From: Corynebacterium halotolerans
GTDB taxonomy: Bacteria; Actinomycetota; Actinomycetes; Mycobacteriales; Mycobacteriaceae
Assembly: GCF_001056295.1 (NCBI RefSeq)
Contig: NZ_JVMD01000015.1
Coordinates: forward strand, 372,001 to 436,000
Direction of reading: 5' to 3'
Length of the DNA: 64,000 bases
The notes under the pieces were generated by a model. It searched no databases. It saw only the letters and a list, made by a program, of their open reading frames with translations, and was not told the DNA's origin. Each line of letters begins with the position of its first letter. The first letter of the stretch is position 1. The translations under genes and the position numbers were made by a program. Positions 56,316 to 64,000 of the stretch are shown here, piece by piece.

Positions 56316-57167
56316 ATGACCGAGCTTTCCAACGCCCTGTCCAGCCAGCTCGCCGCCGTCGACGAGTGGCCCGTGAAGTCCGTGTGCGCCGCCGCCCGCG
56401 GCGCCGATGGCCGGTGGGTCGTCCACGGCGACGAATCGCGGGTGTACGGCCTGGCCAGCGTGACCAAGCTGCTGTCCGCCCACGCGATGCTGGTGGCGGT
56501 GGAGGAGGGCGTGTTCGAGCTCGACGATGAGCTGGAGCCGCCCGGGGCGACCGTGCGCCACCTGCTGTCGCATGCCGGTGGCGTCGGGTTCGCGTCGCCG
56601 AAGCCGGAGAAGGCGCCGGGGGAGCGGCGGCTGTATTCCTCGGCGGGGTTCGACATCATCGCCGACCGCATTGCGGAGGAGACCGGCATGAGCTTCCCGC
56701 AGTACCTGCGCGCGGCGACGTTCGAGCCGCTGGGCATGGGGTCGGCCGTGCTGCACGGTTCAGCGGGGCACGGCGGCGAGGGCTCGGTGGCGGATCTGAT
56801 GAAGTTCGCCGACGAGATCCTCGACCCCGCGATCCTGCACCCGGACACCGTCGCCGAGGCCCTGACCGTGCAGTTTCCGGGGCTCGACGGCGTGGTGCCG
56901 GGCTACGGGCCGCAGAAGCCGGCGGATTGGGGGCTGGGCTTCGAGATTTTCTCCCGCCCCGAGTCGCGCCAGGGCCTGTGGTTCGGCGAGTCGATGCCCG
57001 CGGACGTGGCCGGGCATTTCGGCCAGGCCGGCACGTTCCTGTGGGTGCACGCGGACACCGGGCGCGCGTGCGTGGTGCTCACCGACCGGCCGTTCGGCGA
57101 TTGGGCGAAGCCGCTGTGGAGCGACTTCAACGACGAACTGTGGTCGGTGTTCGGGGACGCGGAGTAG
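56316..57167 (+). CDS. Beta-lactamase-fold serine hydrolase
   Basis: A 283-residue protein. The SxxK motif is SVTK (Ser48, Lys51), the second element YSSAGF replaces the common YxN, and the third block HFGQAGTFLWVH is the H/K-x-G-like part. Related to class C beta-lactamases and penicillin-binding esterases, most of which are esterases or peptidases. No signal peptide is seen, so it is probably cytoplasmic. It is 10 bases after the symporter stop, possibly co-transcribed. Confidence 0.8.
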   Translation: MTELSNALSSQLAAVDEWPVKSVCAAARGADGRWVVHGDESRVYGLASVTKLLSAHAMLVAVEEGVFELDDELEPPGATVRHLLSHAGGVGFASPKPEKAPGERRLYSSAGFDIIADRIAEETGMSFPQYLRAATFEPLGMGSAVLHGSAGHGGEGSVADLMKFADEILDPAILHPDTVAEALTVQFPGLDGVVPGYGPQKPADWGLGFEIFSRPESRQGLWFGESMPADVAGHFGQAGTFLWVHADTGRACVVLTDRPFGDWAKPLWSDFNDELWSVFGDAE

Positions 57168-57266
57168 GGTCGTTCTTATCCGCCAATTGATTGTTTCCGT
57201 GATGGAGGCAAGGCTGCCGTGCCCCAATCAATGCACAAGCTAGGAAGGAGCAAGGAAACAATGCGT

Positions 57267-58007
57267 CTAGTCAACCGCGTACCTTGGGTTTTCCGGAAGG
57301 ATTCGGTGATCCGAAAGTGCTCTTTCCAGCTTGGGAATGTCGTTTGCATCCACGGAACCGAGGAATCGGTTGAACGAGGATTGTGAGAGACTAACCGATT
57401 TGTTGATACGCGCCCAGCTGCGGGGCTGCCGGGATTCGGCCGGCCCCAGATCCCAATTGAGGGCCGAAATCCCTCGAAAGTTCGGGTCAAAATCTTTGTC
57501 TTTGCTGGTTACGTACAAGCACTCGATCATGTCCTCGTGCCCCAACTTTGATGTCCCAACGGTGATGACGGGTCTCATCTTCGAATCGTCCTTTTCTTCG
57601 AAAGGAACGTCAGCTTGCCAAACATCGAATAGCTTGAACTTCGGAATCTTCGTTCCGAGATAGATGACGAACAGTGCTGGTGCGAAAACGAGTACGAATG
57701 AAATGGGGTCGAGAATTGCCGGGATGAGCAAGCCGAGGGGGTTGAAAGCAAGGATGCCAACCGGAATTGCGATCGTTGCGATGCGCAAATTACGTCGTTG
57801 TTCGTCCGAGATTAGTGCTTCTTTGCTTGGGCCAAATAGTGAATATACCCCCTGAAATATAGCAAAATAAGCGATAATGGCTACAAACTCAGACAGGCTG
57901 GAATGTCCGAAAATCTCGCTGATGGCTACTATTATGATGAGGGTTGCCACGAATACCAGGGTGGCGTTTCCGAGGATTGAATTGAATAGCCATGCGACTA
58001 CTCTCAC
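57267..58007 (-). CDS. Orphan membrane protein in a low-GC islet
   Basis: A 246-residue protein from a GTG start with AAAGGAAC upstream. It has two N-terminal helices (NATLVFVATLIIIVAISEIF and EFVAIIAYFAIFQGVYSLFG), two more around residues 75-120 (ATIAIPVGILAFNPLGLLIPAIL, FVLVFAPALFVIYLG), then a soluble C-terminal domain of about 120 residues (ALNWDLGPAESRQPRSWARINKSVSL). Codon use is clearly AT-richer than the rest of the window, so recent transfer is likely. No family recognised. Confidence 0.6.
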   Translation of the reverse strand: MRVVAWLFNSILGNATLVFVATLIIIVAISEIFGHSSLSEFVAIIAYFAIFQGVYSLFGPSKEALISDEQRRNLRIATIAIPVGILAFNPLGLLIPAILDPISFVLVFAPALFVIYLGTKIPKFKLFDVWQADVPFEEKDDSKMRPVITVGTSKLGHEDMIECLYVTSKDKDFDPNFRGISALNWDLGPAESRQPRSWARINKSVSLSQSSFNRFLGSVDANDIPKLERALSDHRILPENPRYAVD

Positions 58008-58114
58008 TTCTTTGTTCCTTTCGTTTTCTGGTTCATGCCCCGGGGTTAAGTCGGGGGTTCGAACGGAGATTTCCGTGCTTCTGAGGCTGATGCAGGTGCT
58101 TTCGCGTGGGAGGG

Positions 58115-58318
58115 CTAGTAGACTTCGTCGTCGTCGACGTTGATTTCAACGGCCTCGGGCCCACTCCAGAACCGTTCCACCTTGAAGCAAACTGTCGCGC
58201 GGTTTCCCCAGCCGCCATGTGTGACTACACCTTTAGTGCCTGCGGGCACCGAAGCTCGCCACAATCCGCCGATATCTTTCGCTGCGACGACGGTGTCTCC
58301 CTTAGAAAACTTTGACAC
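58115..58318 (-). CDS. 67-residue SH3-like orphan protein
   Basis: A small protein beginning (GTG start) MSKFSKGDTVVAAKDIGGLW and containing VPAGTKGVVTHGGWGNRATVCFKVERFW, a beta-rich 'KGDtV...G..G.V....' pattern as in small SH3/KOW barrels. AAGGGG precedes the start. It lies in the same low-GC islet as the membrane protein and shares its orientation. Confidence 0.55.
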   Translation of the reverse strand: MSKFSKGDTVVAAKDIGGLWRASVPAGTKGVVTHGGWGNRATVCFKVERFWSGPEAVEINVDDDEVY

Positions 58319-58528
58319 GATGGCCCCTTAGTTTGGATTGGTGCATGGGAAACTGTGTTGGGAACCTACACGGAGTTAAATCTTCGTGCATTCCCGAAAG
58401 TAAGTTTCCCGGAGTGGTCGGAGGGAGTCAAGGTGAAGATTTCTGGACGTCATTTGCGGGGGTAAATTTTCCGATGCAAGTAGGAACATGGTTTTCCGGG
58501 GGTACCGGGGCGTGCCTCCTTTTGCTGC

Positions 58529-60199
58529 CTAACCCCGCACGTTCGCCCCGATGACGGCGGGCACCGTCGTGGGTTCGTCGCCGAAGAGTTCCCGCTGGTA
58601 TTCGTCCTGCTCGAAGTCGTGGCCGGTGCCGCGGATCGCCCCGACGTTCGCGTCGGGACGGGGCTGGTGCCGGTGGACGGCGGCGTGTCCCGGGCCATTT
58701 TTGCTTGACGACGCCCCGTTCGCCGCGGAACCGCCCGCCGGGCCGGTGCGTGCCACGGCGACCGTCGACGGCGTCCTGCCGGAACCGGCGCCCGTGCCGT
58801 TGACGCCCGGGCCGCCGATGCCGCCGCGACCGCGGGCAACCGGATTGCCCGGACCGGACGAGCCGCCGGAACCGATGCCGCCGGGTCGACCGCCGAACGA
58901 ACCGGTGCCGAGCCCGCCGATGTTGCCGATGCCCGACGCGCCGCGCGATCCCGCTCCGCTGGCGCCTGCCCCGCTTGTCGAGGCGGCGGGCGACATTCCC
59001 GTCGGCGTGGGAGGCATGGCCCCGGTTCCGATCGACGTCGGTGCGGTGGCACCGGCCGGGGTCATCGGGGCGGCGGCCGCGCCGGGGATGGTGGGGACCG
59101 GGCCGGACGTCGCCGGCGCGGCAGGTGTGCTGGCGGGAGCGCTGCCCATGGGGTTCATTCCGTTGGGCCCGGTGATGGGGGCGGAGGAGGCCGGGGCCAT
59201 TGACGATGCCGCCGCGCCGGGCGCGGAGGCGGCTGTGGTCATGCCGGCAGGGGATAGTCCGGTTTGGGATGCTCCGGCGGCGCCGTGGCCGCCGGCGATG
59301 CCGGCGGCGACGAGGTCCGGGGCGCTGACGGAGAAGTCGGGTTGCGTCAGGTTCGGCAGGGTGGGGACGGCGGACTGGAGTTGCCCGAGGTAGGGGCCGT
59401 TGATGAAGGCGGAGATCTCGGCGCGTTCGAAGGATTCGCGGGCGGCGGCGTCGGGGATGGTCTGGGCCTGGGCTTCGATGGAGCCGAGGGTGTTGACCGC
59501 CATGGCCTTCACCGCGGGCAGCGCACCCAGGTGCGAGACCAGGATGGAGGCGGATGCGGCGACGTTGCCGACGCGCGCGGCGAGGCCGGTGAGGCTGGCC
59601 GCAGCGGCGTCGAAGGCGGCGCCTTCGTTGTCGGCGGCGAGTTTGAGGGCGGCGTCGCCGAGGGTCGTGGCCAGGTCGGTCATGCGGGTGGCGTACCCGG
59701 TCCAGTAGGTGATGGCCTCGCCGACGGCGGCGTCGTTGGTGGCGACGAACTTGCCCAGGAGAGATTCGGCGGATTCGGACAGTTCGGGGCCGACGACGGC
59801 CGGGGAGAATACGAGGGTGCCCGGGTTGAAGGGCGGCCGGGCGCCGAAGGCGTGGTGCACGATGCCGTCGGCGACTTGGAGCTTCTTGGGGGTGTGGAGG
59901 GGATCGATGCCGGTGAATGCGCCCGCGGTGTCGGCTTCGTGGGACTGCAGGGCGGTGATCATCGATTTGAGGTTGGCGGCGGACCACTGGATTTCGTGGT
60001 CGATGGCCGCGGAGGCGACCACGGAGCAGCCGGAAGAACCGACGATTGCCGAGGAATGCTGCGTGGCGACCATTTGCATGGACGGCACGGGGGAGTACCC
60101 CGAGAGCGAGACAGACGGTGCTTGTTGATTGGATCCGAACTCGAACTGAAGACTTCCATGAACTTGCAAGAGGCCAGAAAGGTTCGTTCTAAATTGCAT
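58529..60199 (-). CDS. Helical N-terminus/Gly-Pro-rich C-terminus protein, PPE- or Esp-like
   Basis: A 556-residue protein. About residues 60-290 are alpha-helical and Ala-rich (DHEIQWSAANLKSMITALQSHEADTAGAFTGI, AITYWTGYATRMTDLATTLGDAALKLAAD), reminiscent of ESX substrates of PPE/EspB type; about 330-530 is a Gly/Ala/Pro/Ser low-complexity stretch (GIGNIGGLGTGSFGGRPGG); the tail ends DEYQRELFGDEPTTVPAVIGA, a conserved corynebacterial-looking end. The start overlaps the stop of the DUF3558-like lipoprotein by 11 bases, implying coupled expression. Its identity as a type VII-secreted protein is inference; no ESX genes are in the window. Confidence 0.6.
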   Translation of the reverse strand: MQFRTNLSGLLQVHGSLQFEFGSNQQAPSVSLSGYSPVPSMQMVATQHSSAIVGSSGCSVVASAAIDHEIQWSAANLKSMITALQSHEADTAGAFTGIDPLHTPKKLQVADGIVHHAFGARPPFNPGTLVFSPAVVGPELSESAESLLGKFVATNDAAVGEAITYWTGYATRMTDLATTLGDAALKLAADNEGAAFDAAAASLTGLAARVGNVAASASILVSHLGALPAVKAMAVNTLGSIEAQAQTIPDAAARESFERAEISAFINGPYLGQLQSAVPTLPNLTQPDFSVSAPDLVAAGIAGGHGAAGASQTGLSPAGMTTAASAPGAAASSMAPASSAPITGPNGMNPMGSAPASTPAAPATSGPVPTIPGAAAAPMTPAGATAPTSIGTGAMPPTPTGMSPAASTSGAGASGAGSRGASGIGNIGGLGTGSFGGRPGGIGSGGSSGPGNPVARGRGGIGGPGVNGTGAGSGRTPSTVAVARTGPAGGSAANGASSSKNGPGHAAVHRHQPRPDANVGAIRGTGHDFEQDEYQRELFGDEPTTVPAVIGANVRG

Positions 60200-60851
60200 T
60201 ATTCCCCCGGAATAGTTCGAAATACTGCTGAGTGGCGAAGCTGCAGGCTTCTTTAGGTGAGTTGTAGAAGGAGAATGCACCCATGCTGATTCCAACTCCT
60301 GTTCCGCCTCGTGGGCCGAAAGCGCCTGCAAAACAGGAACTGCCAAAGTCTCCTGGAATTACCGCTGTGTACCAGGTATTTTCTCTGGACTTGTGGAATT
60401 GAAGGTCGATGGATAGTTCTCTCAGTTCTTCATGGTTGAGGCTAAGGGAGTGGATGGAGATACCAGTTCCGTCCTTTATGATGCCGCAGTGCTGAATTTG
60501 TCCAAGATTTTTGAACTGTTTTCCGATGACAGGCGGCTCCCATCCCTTTTCAAGCGCGACTCCGTAGGCGTCCGTGTCGCACGGGTTCTTCAGCACGAAG
60601 TCCGGCGCCGAGTAGTCGTAGTGCCCATCTGGGCCGAGCCGGGCGTCGCCGGGTTGCGGCGGATCGTTCGGCGGCAGCACCCCCGGTTGAAGCGCGTTGT
60701 CCCCGGCCTCTTTCCCGGCGGTGGCGGCATTCGCGTCATCTGGCCCGACGGCGCCGCACCCCGTCGTCCCCAGCGTGGCGGCGGCTACGACGGCGAGCGC
60801 CGTCGCGGTGGCACCGCGAGCGCGCCACCGCCCGGCCAACGCCCGGCGCAT
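60189..60851 (-). CDS. DUF3558-like lipoprotein
   Basis: A 220-residue exported lipoprotein. The signal ends LGTTGC (Cys32), then a disordered segment followed by a soluble domain starting YSAPDFVLKNPCDTDAYG and ending SPKEACSFATQQYFELF; paired cysteines in 'NPC' and 'EAC' positions are the DUF3558 pattern. The 5' half is GC-rich and the 3' 400 bases are clearly AT-richer, so the gene looks mosaic. AAGGGACC lies just before the ATG at 60851. Partner of the following PPE-like gene. Confidence 0.75.
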   Translation of the reverse strand: MRRALAGRWRARGATATALAVVAAATLGTTGCGAVGPDDANAATAGKEAGDNALQPGVLPPNDPPQPGDARLGPDGHYDYSAPDFVLKNPCDTDAYGVALEKGWEPPVIGKQFKNLGQIQHCGIIKDGTGISIHSLSLNHEELRELSIDLQFHKSRENTWYTAVIPGDFGSSCFAGAFGPRGGTGVGISMGAFSFYNSPKEACSFATQQYFELFRGNNAI

Positions 60852-61363
60852 GCGTGGTCCCTTCACTGGATTCCCCCCGAATCTCAAGAATCGATCGTGC
60901 GGCGGTCGTGTCCTTCGCGCACGAGAAGAGTTCTAACACCGCCGACCTCTTTCCGCCCGGCGAGCGTCCGCAGCCCGATCCCGGCGGCCCCGGCGGCCGC
61001 TTCCCGCAGCGCATGAACGGGGCGCGGCCCGCCTGTGGGCTGCACGTCGGCTGCCCGGCAAGGCGCCCCACAAACCTCAACCGCAACTTCAGCCTTCGGG
61101 GGTGTCAACCTCAACTTGACCCTTGTCGCACCCCGGTCCCGTAGCCACACTGGCCCCATCGGTACACGTGGGCATCGCCACTCGGGCCGTCGACAAGCAC
61201 AAAGCCGCACCGCGGCCGACCGCGACCCGACGACCCGCCGCAGAGTGGCGAGGCCCCGGCGACGAGGGCGTAGGGGAAGACGAGCCTCGTCTTGAGGCGG
61301 AGCGCCACCGGTACCGGCACCACCGGTGGCGCCCCGTCTCTTCCGCCGACACCTCAGGTGATC
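60852..61363. other. Gene-free spacer between divergent genes
   Basis: About 510 bases with no reading frame of coding quality on either strand. A TTGACC at 61119 and the repeated CAACCTCAAC motif (near 61075 and 61108) are the only points of note; promoters for both flanking genes must lie here. Confidence 0.5.
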
Positions 61364-62062
61364 ATGTCCCGACACGACTCCACCGGAGTGCTGTGGATCC
61401 ACGCAGCGCGCCCGGCCCTCACGCCTCACGTCGCGTGGGCACTCGCCCGCGCCGGTCTCACGCTGCCCGACGGCACCCGCCCCGCAGCGTCGATGTGGCA
61501 TGCCCGCCCCGAGGACGACACCCGCGTCTGCGCGGAGATCGAGTGGCGCGGCCCGGCGGGCGCCGCCGCGCGCCTCGTCGGCGACCTCGCACGCTGGCCC
61601 GACCTCGTCTTCGAAATCACCGAGGACCCCGCCGCCGACGTCCCCGGCGCCCAGGGCGAGCGCCACTGCCACGTCCCCGCGCTGGGCACATGGTCGGGCG
61701 TCACCGACGCCGCGGGGGACATCCAGATCGGCGAGCAGCGACTCCGCGCCATCATGGCCGCCCACCGGGGCGACGCCGCCGGCATGGCGAGCGCGCTCGA
61801 CGCCGAGCTGGGCACCGCCTGGGACGCCGCCCTGGAACCCCTGCGTCCCGGCACCGCCGGCTTCGAGCCGTGGGATGCGGCCGGCTTCGGGCAGGGCACG
61901 CCGATGCTTGACGACGCCAACCCGGACCCGTCCGCTGCCTCAGCCGACATCACCGGTGCCCAGGGCACCGTGGACGACGGCGCCGTGCAGTCGGCGGCGG
62001 GGGAGTACGAGGGCACCGCCTGCGACGTCGTCGAGCTCCTGTCGCGGCGCGCGGTGATGTAG
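61364..62062 (+). CDS. DUF3145 protein
   Basis: A 232-residue protein with the mycobacterial/corynebacterial DUF3145 pattern: GVLWIHAARPALTPHVAWALARAGL, AEIEWRGPAGAAARLVGDLARWPDLVFEITEDPAADVPGAQGERHCHVPALGTWSGVTDAAGDIQIGEQRLRAIMAA. Family members are about 165 residues; here a 65-residue acidic tail is added. In M. tuberculosis DUF3145 lies close to the mycolate fatty-acid-synthase II genes, and here it faces an acyl-carrier-like gene, so a link to lipid metabolism is possible. Mechanism unknown. Confidence 0.85.
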   Translation: MSRHDSTGVLWIHAARPALTPHVAWALARAGLTLPDGTRPAASMWHARPEDDTRVCAEIEWRGPAGAAARLVGDLARWPDLVFEITEDPAADVPGAQGERHCHVPALGTWSGVTDAAGDIQIGEQRLRAIMAAHRGDAAGMASALDAELGTAWDAALEPLRPGTAGFEPWDAAGFGQGTPMLDDANPDPSAASADITGAQGTVDDGAVQSAAGEYEGTACDVVELLSRRAVM

Positions 62063-62125
62063 CGGCTCGGGAGGGGCCGTCGGTTCAGACGGGTCGGGCG
62101 GTTCGGGCGGGCCGGCTCACGAGGC

Positions 62126-62491
62126 TCAGTCGGAGCGCCCGGCTTCGACGTGGGAGACCACGTCGCCGAGCGTCTTCATGGCGGTGACGTGTTCGTCTTC
62201 GAAACGCACGCCGGTTTCCTCTTCGCACCGCACCAGCAGTTCCACCACGCCGAGGCGGTCGAGCCCGATGTCGCCGCGCAGCGTGGAGTCCAGGCCCGGC
62301 GCCTCCTCCGGTGCGTCGTCGCCGAGCACGCGGAAGAGCACGTCGGTGACTTCTGCCCGGGCGCCCGACAAACCGTCCAGGGCGTTGCCGCCCGAACCCC
62401 GGCCGCCGGAAGAGTCGGAGGAGGAGTCACCCGCGGTGCCGGCGCCGTCGCCAAGCAAAGCGCTGAGGGCATCGCCCAAACTGCTGGTCAT
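62126..62491 (-). CDS. Acyl-carrier-protein-like protein lacking the attachment serine
   Basis: A 121-residue protein. Residues 45-118 fold like an acyl carrier protein: ARAEVTDVLFRVLGDD, DSTLRGDIGLDRLGVVELLVRCEEETGVRFEDEHVTAMKTLGDVVSHVEAG. The usual D-S-L motif for 4'-phosphopantetheine reads D-R-L (Arg79), so the standard attachment site is absent. The N-terminal 40 residues are Ser/Gly-rich and disordered. It stands between DUF3145 and the Pnkp ligase module. It may be a non-loading carrier homologue with a structural or regulatory role. Confidence 0.75.
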   Translation of the reverse strand: MTSSLGDALSALLGDGAGTAGDSSSDSSGGRGSGGNALDGLSGARAEVTDVLFRVLGDDAPEEAPGLDSTLRGDIGLDRLGVVELLVRCEEETGVRFEDEHVTAMKTLGDVVSHVEAGRSD

Positions 62492-62534
62492 GTCCGCTCC
62501 GATCCGTCGGGCCCGAAAATGGTCATGTCCCAGG

Positions 62535-64000
62535 CTACAGGCGGGGATCCACAGGGTCGGACTCGAAGGCGAGCACTCCCGCGGCAGCCTGATACACCTC
62601 ATCGACGGGTTTGCCCGCACACCAGCGCGACAACGCTTCGATCCCGAGGGCGTACTCCGTCAGGGCGTTGCCCATCTTGCGGTTGGCGTTCCGGCGCCGG
62701 AGGCGTTCCAACCGTTCGGGGCGCAGGTAATCGGGCCCGTAGATGATGCGCAGATACTCGCGCCCGCGGACCTTCATACCCGGTTGCACCAGTTTGCCGC
62801 CGTGACGGGAGACGGTTTCCGCGGGCTTCATCACCATGCCCTCACCGCCGGCCGACGTCAGGTCGAGCCACCAGGCGGTCACCGGGTCCACGGAGTCCGG
62901 GTCCGTGGATGCGAACATCCGCCGGGTCTCCCGGAACGGCGAGTCCTGGGGCGATCCATCGCAGACTTCGGAGGATGCCGAGATCAGACGGTCGATGACC
63001 CCCAGGTGCCACCGGTGCGGCCGAGTTGCCGTCAAGCGTGACCCAACGGCGAGAACCGCGAACGGGGCCAACTGCACGGGAGCCTCGGCGGGAGCGCTGT
63101 AGCTGCGGTAGGCGTCGCGGAACGCCCCCAGTTCACCGAGCCGTTCCTCGATTTGCCCGGCGACGGCTGCGGCTTTCCCGGCGTCGGGTCCATCAATGAC
63201 GTGATTGGCCTCGGAGAAAGCGGCGGCCGCCAGCGACAGCGACGACTCTCCTGCGGCGGCCGGCCCCGCGAAGTCGTCGCGAATCAGGTCCATCGCGGTG
63301 AATGACCAGGGGAGCAACTCGCAGTCGAGCACGGCAACGTCCGCGGGTTCGTCGTGTGGAGGGTGCCCTGCGGTGCCACCGTCTTCGTTGCCTTCGGTCC
63401 ACAGACCCGAGGCGTCGGCGGAGGCCAGCACGGACGTGATCAGCTCCCGGACGCGAGGTCCATCGATCGACCGGCCCGTGCGCGTGTACAGGTACGACGA
63501 TTCCGGCGAGCCCCGGTGCAGGACGGCCACGGCCCGCGAGCCCATGTGCTTTTCCTCGCAGACGACCTCCTTCACGCCATGTGAGCGGAAATGCGCGAGA
63601 GCCTCCGACGGATGCTCGAGGTAGCCCGCAACGGATGAGGAGGGCGCGGGGGCCATCGTCGGCGGAAGATAGATGATCTTCGCCGGCGGCATGGCGAATC
63701 TGCTCAACGGTTCGAGTGCGCCCGCGGCCCGCTCGGCCGACACCTTGACGTGCCCGAACAGACCGGTCGAAATCCGGTGATCTCCCAGGATGCTCGAAGC
63801 CGCCACCGCACCTTCGGGAAGCGCCGCGACCTCGGACGCGGACTGGGACCGAGTCGCGGAGCTCTCCGGTCGAGCGATCGTCACGGGAAGGTCGGGCTTC
63901 GTCTGGTCCGCGCGGCCGGAGCAATCGGTTTCGCCGGCCTGCTCCGCGGACGGGCGTCCGTCATGTGAACTCGCGTCGCTTGCGGGTTCGCGGGAAGGGG
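62535..64000 (-). CDS. Pnkp-type polynucleotide ligase module (C-terminal part of polynucleotide kinase-phosphatase)
   Basis: The visible part is 488 residues, open to the window edge. It matches the adenylyltransferase end of bacterial Pnkp: STGLFGHVKVSAERAAGALEPLSRFAMPPAKIIYLPPTMAP, GYLEHPSEALAHFRSHGVKEVVCEEKHMGSRAVAVLHRG (KHMGSR is the ligase nucleophile motif), YTRTGRS, VLDCELLPWS, SAGGEGMVMKPAET, YLRIIYGPDYL. Pnkp, with Hen1, repairs RNA cut by ribotoxins; the kinase and phosphatase domains and Hen1 would lie upstream, outside the window. The stretch near the edge is low-complexity linker. A GTG at 63884 exists, but the frame stays open beyond it. Confidence 0.8.
   Translation of the reverse strand, partial: PSREPASDASSHDGRPSAEQAGETDCSGRADQTKPDLPVTIARPESSATRSQSASEVAALPEGAVAASSILGDHRISTGLFGHVKVSAERAAGALEPLSRFAMPPAKIIYLPPTMAPAPSSSVAGYLEHPSEALAHFRSHGVKEVVCEEKHMGSRAVAVLHRGSPESSYLYTRTGRSIDGPRVRELITSVLASADASGLWTEGNEDGGTAGHPPHDEPADVAVLDCELLPWSFTAMDLIRDDFAGPAAAGESSLSLAAAAFSEANHVIDGPDAGKAAAVAGQIEERLGELGAFRDAYRSYSAPAEAPVQLAPFAVLAVGSRLTATRPHRWHLGVIDRLISASSEVCDGSPQDSPFRETRRMFASTDPDSVDPVTAWWLDLTSAGGEGMVMKPAETVSRHGGKLVQPGMKVRGREYLRIIYGPDYLRPERLERLRRRNANRKMGNALTEYALGIEALSRWCAGKPVDEVYQAAAGVLAFESDPVDPRL

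Noticed and set aside
57231..57389. Short plus-strand frame (about 52 codons) in the low-GC islet
   Set aside because: It overlaps the 3' end of the membrane protein gene on the other strand and has no ribosome site or conserved pattern.
61035..61352. Short frames on both strands in the spacer before DUF3145
   Set aside because: Arg/Pro/Ser-rich with no third-position GC preference or ribosome sites; treated as non-coding.

Overview
The window is GC-rich (about 70 %) and looks like the chromosome of a Corynebacterium in the high-GC part of the genus (xerosis/freneyi-like). Supports for this are a mycothiol-dependent formaldehyde dehydrogenase, the hrcA-dnaJ-rsmE-phoH-ybeY-CorC-era-recO-uppS-zur-glyS-dgt-dnaG order, a DUF3145 protein, DUF3558 lipoproteins, and frequent GTG/TTG starts. 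The genus call is good; the species call is a guess. About 60 protein genes, two tRNA genes, one TPP riboswitch and several hairpin terminators can be supported. Many long open frames on the strand opposite real genes are GC-driven shadows and are left out.

Layout. 1-8.2 kb: a PH-domain membrane protein (cut by the window edge), a small membrane protein, an AAA-type ATPase behind a 28-bp-periodic repeat, a type-B carboxylesterase, DUF1266 and SHOCT-type proteins, and an M3 oligopeptidase. 8.2-14 kb: branched-chain amino acid carrier BrnQ, 4-alpha-glucanotransferase MalQ and a long-chain acyl-CoA synthetase. 14.3-30.5 kb: the conserved housekeeping block (HemW, an MFS permease, HrcA, DnaJ, RsmE, PhoH, YbeY, CorC-like protein, Era, RecO, UppS, Zur, GlyS), into which a shortened MerB-like gene and a repeat-rich spacer are inserted. 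30.5-39 kb: actinobacterial proteins of unknown function, a TPM-domain protein, Dgt, a possible SUKH immunity protein facing a secreted guanyl-specific RNase, and primase DnaG. 39-43 kb: formaldehyde detoxification (metallo-hydrolase plus S-(hydroxymethyl)mycothiol dehydrogenase) and a ThiD-TenA fusion under a TPP riboswitch. 43-45.2 kb: tRNA-Asn, a two-gene unit of unknown function, the second copy of a palindromic repeat, a 26-residue acidic amphipathic peptide gene with its own ribosome site and terminator, and a DUF1707/LiaF-like protein. 45.4-57.2 kb: PIN-PhoH ATPase, a Baeyer-Villiger-type monooxygenase, an alpha/beta hydrolase, a ribokinase-like kinase, a CAT-anticodon tRNA, a DHA2 drug exporter, a TRIC-family channel, a DUF305 lipoprotein, a dicarboxylate/cystine-type symporter behind a leaderless short ORF, and a beta-lactamase-fold serine hydrolase. 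57.2-60.9 kb: a lower-GC islet with two orphan genes, then a secretion-like pair (DUF3558 lipoprotein plus a helical/Gly-Pro-rich protein). 61.3-64 kb: DUF3145, an acyl-carrier-like protein lacking the attachment serine, and the ligase end of a Pnkp-type RNA repair enzyme running off the window.

The most unusual items are: the 26-residue peptide gene at 44.1 kb; the primase whose zinc ligands are mostly replaced; the carrier protein with Arg at the phosphopantetheine site; the RNase facing a candidate immunity gene; the Pnkp ligase module; a leaderless leader peptide before the symporter; a nested palindromic repeat present at 27.9 and 43.9 kb; and a decamer, GTCGTCAAGC (and GTCGCAAAGC), that recurs far more often than expected and forces rare codons where it falls in genes.
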